Positions 59,592-64,000 of a stretch of DNA of 64,000 nt are shown piece after piece. The translations under genes and the position numbers were made by a program. The notes below the pieces were generated by a model. The model worked only from the letters and a program-made list of their open reading frames with translations, ran no database searches and was not told where the DNA came from. Source of the DNA: Phorcus lineatus (Eukaryota; Mollusca; Gastropoda; Trochida; Trochidae); the NCBI GenBank assembly GCA_921293015.1, contig OV121081.1, positions 67,535,022 to 67,599,021 on the forward strand. The letters run 5' to 3'. Within the stretch, counting starts at the first letter, position 1; each line of letters begins with the position of its first letter.

Positions 59592-59656
59592 GGTTCCCAG
59601 GCCTCGTTCCGTTTGCGATACTCATTATAGCGCAAGCGGAACGAGGCCCGGGAACA
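59592..59656. repeat. Long hairpin, 26-bp arms
   Basis: GGTTCCCAGGCCTCGTTCCG then TTTGCG pairs with CGCAAGCGGAACGAGGCCCG then GGAAC around a 13-base loop. Weaker pairing continues outward (TGCCATGC...GCATGGCA type). Confidence 0.8.
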
Positions 59657-60153
59657 AGGTTTGCCATGCAGTGATTATCTCCCTTTATAGAAGCAGTTCG
59701 CTCTGGATGTTTTTCATCTGAGGTGTCTCATTAAAGCTTTCTCTGAATTGTGTATTGTTTGATGGCGTCAAAGACATGTCTCACATGAAGGGCCATGATT
59801 ATGATTTTACCTCATTAAGAGGTGTAGCAAGATGTTTTAGTAAAGAAATAAACCAGTTTTGTCAAAGGACAATTTGTTCTTGAATTTAATTTCTCTTGGT
59901 TTGTTTGTTTTGGTTTTCATGACGTTTAACGTTTTTTAAAGGTAACCCCGAAATCTCAATTATAGTTTTTACAGTTTCCGTGGAAACCATACTTAAGAAC
60001 AATTTAGCTGCATTAGATCCCTCTGACTCCTTACTAACCAAAAGGAACATTACAGTTTTATTTATATTTAATTTCTTTGACCCAATTGTTGCAAATCGAA
60101 CAAATATTTAATACTACTGAAAATGTGCATGTTGTTGTAATTACCGTCATCAT

Positions 60154-60607
60154 TAAAGGGACACAGAGTATGTTGTACGGGTCAAATATACCAAACTTTA
60201 TAAATGGTCTTATTTCATCGACAAGTGTTTGTTTCTGAAAATTAACATCTTAATGCTTATCAGTTGACACAGTAACAATAAACAGGGAAAAGGTCGCTAT
60301 TTAGGATCGAAAGCCGTACAATGTCAATGTCTCAAACAGAATTTTGGAAACTTACTTATAGCAGACACGAGAAATATAGGTCGGTATTGATAAGTAGATC
60401 ATTTAATTGATATACATATAAATGGGACGTTGAATTTTAAAATCGTAACAGGTATATGGCCGTTCTCATTTTACAATAGAAAACAGGGAAATGTCAGCAT
60501 TTTAGCATTTAAGAGATAACTATGCAATAAAACTCAGGTCATATGATATTTTGGTTCTATTAAAGCCACATATAAAATTTATGAAACATACTCTGTGTCA
60601 CTTTAAA
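60154..60607. mobile_element. MITE of the GACACAGAGTATGTT family, copy 2 (fuller)
   Basis: Inverted ends TTAAAGGGACACAGAGTATG and CATACTCTGTGTCACTTTAA. TTAA at both tips may be the target site (piggyBac style), though the first copy does not keep it. About 454 bases, no coding capacity. Confidence 0.8.
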
Positions 60608-60786
60608 TTTTCATTTGATATGTATCTATGAAAAGAAAGAAACGTTCTGTTCGCACTTGACCTAAAAAGATAAAGTTATCCCTCGCTTGCACTTTGTATA
60701 TTGTATCCGTTATCGCATGAACCGTTGCACTCAAGCCTTTTTTGTTGCAGCCTACATGTACATTGGTAGAATAGACTCAGTCTATT

Positions 60787-60943
60787 TTTGTGACCATGGC
60801 CTTATTTTCAAGGTCACAACAGCACTGTTGACCATTGTTAAATAAATGTTGCATTCAAAATCTTGGTTGCAGTCTACATTTTGGATTACTCAGACACCAG
60901 TCAATAAAAGTGACCTTGACTTTGTTTTCAAGGTCACCTTACC
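60787..60943. repeat. Two GTGACC...TTTTCAAGGTCAC hairpins
   Basis: GTGACCATGGCCTTATTTTC then AAGGTCAC (60791-60818) and GTGACCTTGACTTTGTTTTC then AAGGTCACC (60910-60938) are related, about 120 bases apart, and each folds on itself. Probably an old tandem or dispersed repeat. Confidence 0.6.
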
Positions 60944-62580
60944 ATGGCACTTAGGCCACATTTCAAAATCTTATATCGCAATAAACTAATATATCCATTC
61001 TCTCCAAATTTTATGACAGTATACATTATAAGGAATACACAAGTTGATTACCGTGAGCTTTTTCAATTTCTTGTCAACATTTCATTTGATATACCGTTCT
61101 CCAGTATCTCCAAATATTGTAAGAGGTTATGTAGGGTGTAAAACAGACACCATTCTTTTCCTTTTTTTTCTTTTGCAACTTCTCCTTGAAAACTTGCCTT
61201 TTAATTAAATGTGTTTCAGTACATATTTTATGGTCAACGTGAAAAAAAACTATTTTTACTTATTGATATAATGAATGGCACTTATGCATCTTATGTTGTT
61301 ATAAAAACTAGACAATTTATTTCATTCCTTCATGGCGAGGGACAAATACTTGTTATTAGTGGCTGAAATTTGGTTATTGCGAGAAACTTTATCCTAGATA
61401 TTAGCATATCGACCTACCAATGGATTGGTATCCCCGAGTTGTAAATTGCCTGGTGGTGGGAGACAGATATGCAGATATGGAGAATTATGCGTTGTTGAAT
61501 ACTGATATTAACCTTCATTCATTTATCATTTCCCATGTCACTTCTAAAGTGGCTGCACCAGTAAAAGTGATACGATAAGTAAAGGCGCATAGTTCAGGAC
61601 GTGCGTCATATAATTGGCATTAATATGTGCGTAAACTTTCAATACACTGATCGTCTTAGGTTAGTTCTCTGAATGGATGCATTGTAGAACATTGAAATTG
61701 ACAAGTGTTCGTAATTTTATTGAGTCTTATTTGCTCATGATGGGTTATGAGTCTAAATGATTGCTTTACCAATGTCAGAAATGTGGAAGCTTCTCGAAAT
61801 CAATCACCTTATATGTTCTTTTAAAGGTTAACTTCAAACAATCCGCTGTAATGCTCGTGTTTTTAGCAACCGTTGCATTTAAGACCCATGGGAACTTCAA
61901 CTCACGTTTGACTTGACAAAACATGGAAGACAAAGAAAAGTGATTTGTCTGTTTGTTGGACAGAGGAGAAAGTGATTCCCGGTCGGATATCGATCAGCTG
62001 ATTTCTATTTTCCACAGAATTAACCAAGCTTTCCAATGAATAGATAGCCAGTTTGTACGAAGGTACCGGTCTTCCAGCAAGTGGATAATTATGACGGTTC
62101 ACCACGTAAACAGTCCTCCTGCATATACTCTGCAGCTCGACGCTTGAGTTTCAAGGTTCCTTGTCCTTATGAGCCTTGTTCATTGGTCTGTTTATACACG
62201 TCTTCGAATATACACACAAAAATCATTTAACGGACGTATATATGTGGTGGACCTAGTGAAGATTCATTATGGAGATAGGATCTATACTTCCCTCCTGCGT
62301 ACGAATAACATTCAGCTGTATAAGCTCTGCGTTACGAGTATCATTTACCAGAACTTCATATCCTTAGAAGCTACAGATGGATTTCAGATGTTTTTATAAC
62401 CCTTTTTATTACTTAGGGCAATAATCTCAGGCTTCATAATTTTCATGCTATGCCCTAGGAAAAAAAATTTTTTTTTCAATGTTGCGTCACGTCATGAAAA
62501 ATGCTTTGACGCCACTGTTCGCTTGTAACGTTGCGTTCCAAATGTGACGATGTCGGGTAAACCGCCTATGCGTGGAGGTT
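60944..62580. other. Stretch without a supportable gene
   Basis: Short open frames only; no splice-supported exon. Confidence 0.3.
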
Positions 62581-62589
62581 GATTTTGAT

Positions 62590-62770
62590 CCTCCGATTAT
62601 ACGACTTCGGTAATAAGCAGAATATTTTTGCCTATGACATTCTATGTTCACGACACTTGTGCCTATATATCAGTATATCCCTCGCTCTCGCTCAGGATTA
62701 CCAATATTCAGGTACTCGTGTTGAAAACCTAGTATGTCATGGACACTCATGTGATATTCTCTCTATACAA
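62590..62770. mobile_element. Foldback element, copy 2 (opposite orientation)
   Basis: Its complement matches copy 1 at 11953: ATGAGTGTCCATGACATACTA, then ACACGAGT, and AGTGTCGTGAACATAG with AATGTCAT, TTATTACCGAAGTCG. The centre differs (CTCGCTCTCGCT here), so the arms are conserved and the loop is not. Confidence 0.7.
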
Positions 62771-63130
62771 TTCGACTTGTCCACAGTGAATCGTCTAGCT
62801 GACTGATCTTATAACAAGTTGTGCCAGGTCTGGAGACAGATCAAGGGCTTGCAAACCTCCGTCTTATTATTCGTACGATGCATGACAAATACGTATGATA
62901 ATTCATTAGTCCAACTTTATCGATTGATGATGGTAAGATTGAGTTTTGCAATGTTTCTGATAGTGTTTCAGCAGTATTTGATCATTGTTTAAGGCTTTAG
63001 AATTGACTTTGACATACAAGGTTTGAGCGCGAGATGTGGTAGTTAAGTGCACATGGTATTGTAACTAGTTATTTCAAAAATATAAAGTCTTCAAAATTAT
63101 ATGAAATGTATTATGCAAACACTTGTGATC

Positions 63131-63160
63131 TACAGAGCCAATGGCTCTATTTTTTCGAAG
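63131..63160. mobile_element. Solo end of a Pearl-like element
   Basis: CTACAGAGCCAATGGCTCTA then TTTTTT matches the right end of the big element at 58837-58864 (CTACAGAGCCCATGGCTCTA). No core repeat or other arm is next to it. Confidence 0.6.
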
Positions 63161-63697
63161 TATGTGACCTGAAACTAGATGCAATTGTTTCATGTTGCGT
63201 TAAATGTCAAGTTTGGCATGTTCATTGTTTGTTGGGCTAAAGGCCAAGAGCCCACTTCGATACTGGGCTTAATACGTAGATGTTCAGCCGTTGATAACCC
63301 TTATTCAGTGTAGGCTTTAAAAGTGACAGATCCAAACATTTTATAGTGATATATCACTTAATGGCAATTATATAAAGAAAAGTTGCAGAAATTACAGTAC
63401 AGTACTAATAAGCTATAAGTCTGTATTCGATTTCTTGCCAAGGTAGGATACATTAGCCAGACTGTGTTCGGTTAGTAAACCTGCTGCCTTGCTGGTTCGT
63501 TTCAGTTGCACACATACACCTCCGTGGTATTTTCATTTTGTTGAATCCAATAAACAATCGTGAAAGAAGAACATTTGAATATGTTTTACGGTTTTACTTT
63601 CCCATTACCGATTGAGCCTGCGAGAATACGACTAAAGAGAGGACATACCAGCCCTCTCTCTCCTTCAAGTCTCGTCTATCTCTCCCGGGAGAGTCTT

Positions 63698-63964
63698 TTA
63701 GCCAGCATGAGTGGAGATCCACTGTGAACATGAAACCCTCGAGGAATGCCGACTGTCAGAAAGGATATTAGCCTTCTTGGCAAACGTTACAGGGAAACAA
63801 ATTGAACTATCAGATTCAGGCTGCATAATGTGATGTTTCTTCTCTGGTCTGGCTCTATGATAGCTTAGTGAACTAGTCCTGCCTCCTGATCGTTTTTCAA
63901 GACTAGGGGATCTTACACGCGGCTGAGATTGAAATGAACACATCGAGATTTTGAAAAACCCACG
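63698..63964 (-). CDS. Possible last exon of a minus-strand gene, partial
   Basis: An acceptor-like TTAAATATCTATTAG (ending 63965) opens a frame of 88 residues to TAG/TAA-type stop TAA at 63698: RGFFKISMCSFQSQPRV, then serine/arginine-rich (SLEKRSGGRTSSLSYHRARP) and a C-terminal HSSRVSCSQWISTHAG. The composition is coding-like and resembles a cytoplasmic tail, but I do not recognise it. Upstream exons would lie beyond the right edge. The acceptor is weak. Confidence 0.3.
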   Translation of the reverse strand, partial: RGFFKISMCSFQSQPRVRSPSLEKRSGGRTSSLSYHRARPEKKHHIMQPESDSSICFPVTFAKKANILSDSRHSSRVSCSQWISTHAG

Positions 63965-64000
63965 CTAATAGATATTTAATAAAATAAGGAATCTTTGTTT

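Noticed and set aside
1..64000. tRNA, rRNA and snRNA genes
   Set aside because: I looked for B-box-like GGTTCGAATCC and cloverleaf ends and saw no convincing case; a covariance-model search would be decisive.

Overview
The window looks like AT-rich eukaryotic DNA, most probably from a bivalve mollusc. The signs are short exons with GT-AG (and one GC-AG) introns, very long non-coding stretches, many foldback/MITE elements, degenerate LINE pieces, and one 5-kb element with the build of the oyster 'Pearl' (non-autonomous Helentron) family: tandem core repeats, a CCGT/CCAT microsatellite and end hairpins. There are no operons, ribosome-binding sites or prokaryotic features.

Region by region. 1-5.4 kb: one internal minus-strand exon at the left edge (38-94), then mostly non-coding DNA with degenerate repeats. 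5.4-18 kb: the best gene of the window, a 13-exon minus-strand gene for a GTSF1/Asterix-like piRNA-pathway protein with two CHHC zinc fingers. I could chain all twelve coding exons with matching phases to a 590-residue product, far longer than vertebrate GTSF1 (about 167). Its tail is an RG/Q/N/P-rich disordered region followed by a basic helical segment that resembles the C-terminus of PYM/eIF2A. 18-29.7 kb: a repeat graveyard holding a 1.6-kb giant foldback element, two LINE remnants, two copies of a 620-bp DNA element, a recurring GAGATATCTC motif, and a weak candidate for a secreted-protein exon pair. 29.7-31 kb: a small plus-strand two-exon gene with TATA box and polyA signal, whose two open frames do not join and overlap as ATGA. 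31-35.6 kb: perfect palindromes, a 37-base C run, an AT microsatellite and a third copy of the 620-bp element. 35.9-38.5 kb: promoter, 5' UTR exon and first coding exon of a plus-strand claudin/PMP22-superfamily membrane protein. 38.5-53.7 kb: no convincing exon; two 22-bp minisatellite arrays lie at 49.9-51.1 kb. 53.7-58.9 kb: the Pearl-like element, carrying about 31 copies of a 145-bp unit and inserted into a 49-bp minisatellite that resumes on the other side. 58.9-64 kb: MITEs, palindromes and a possible last exon of a minus-strand gene at the right edge.

The genes do not form a pathway. The GTSF1-like gene is the functional centre: GTSF1 proteins assist PIWI proteins in silencing transposons, and here the gene sits in, and carries in its introns, many such elements. 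All gene models are read by eye from splice signals, phases and remembered family motifs; none was checked by alignment or RNA data.
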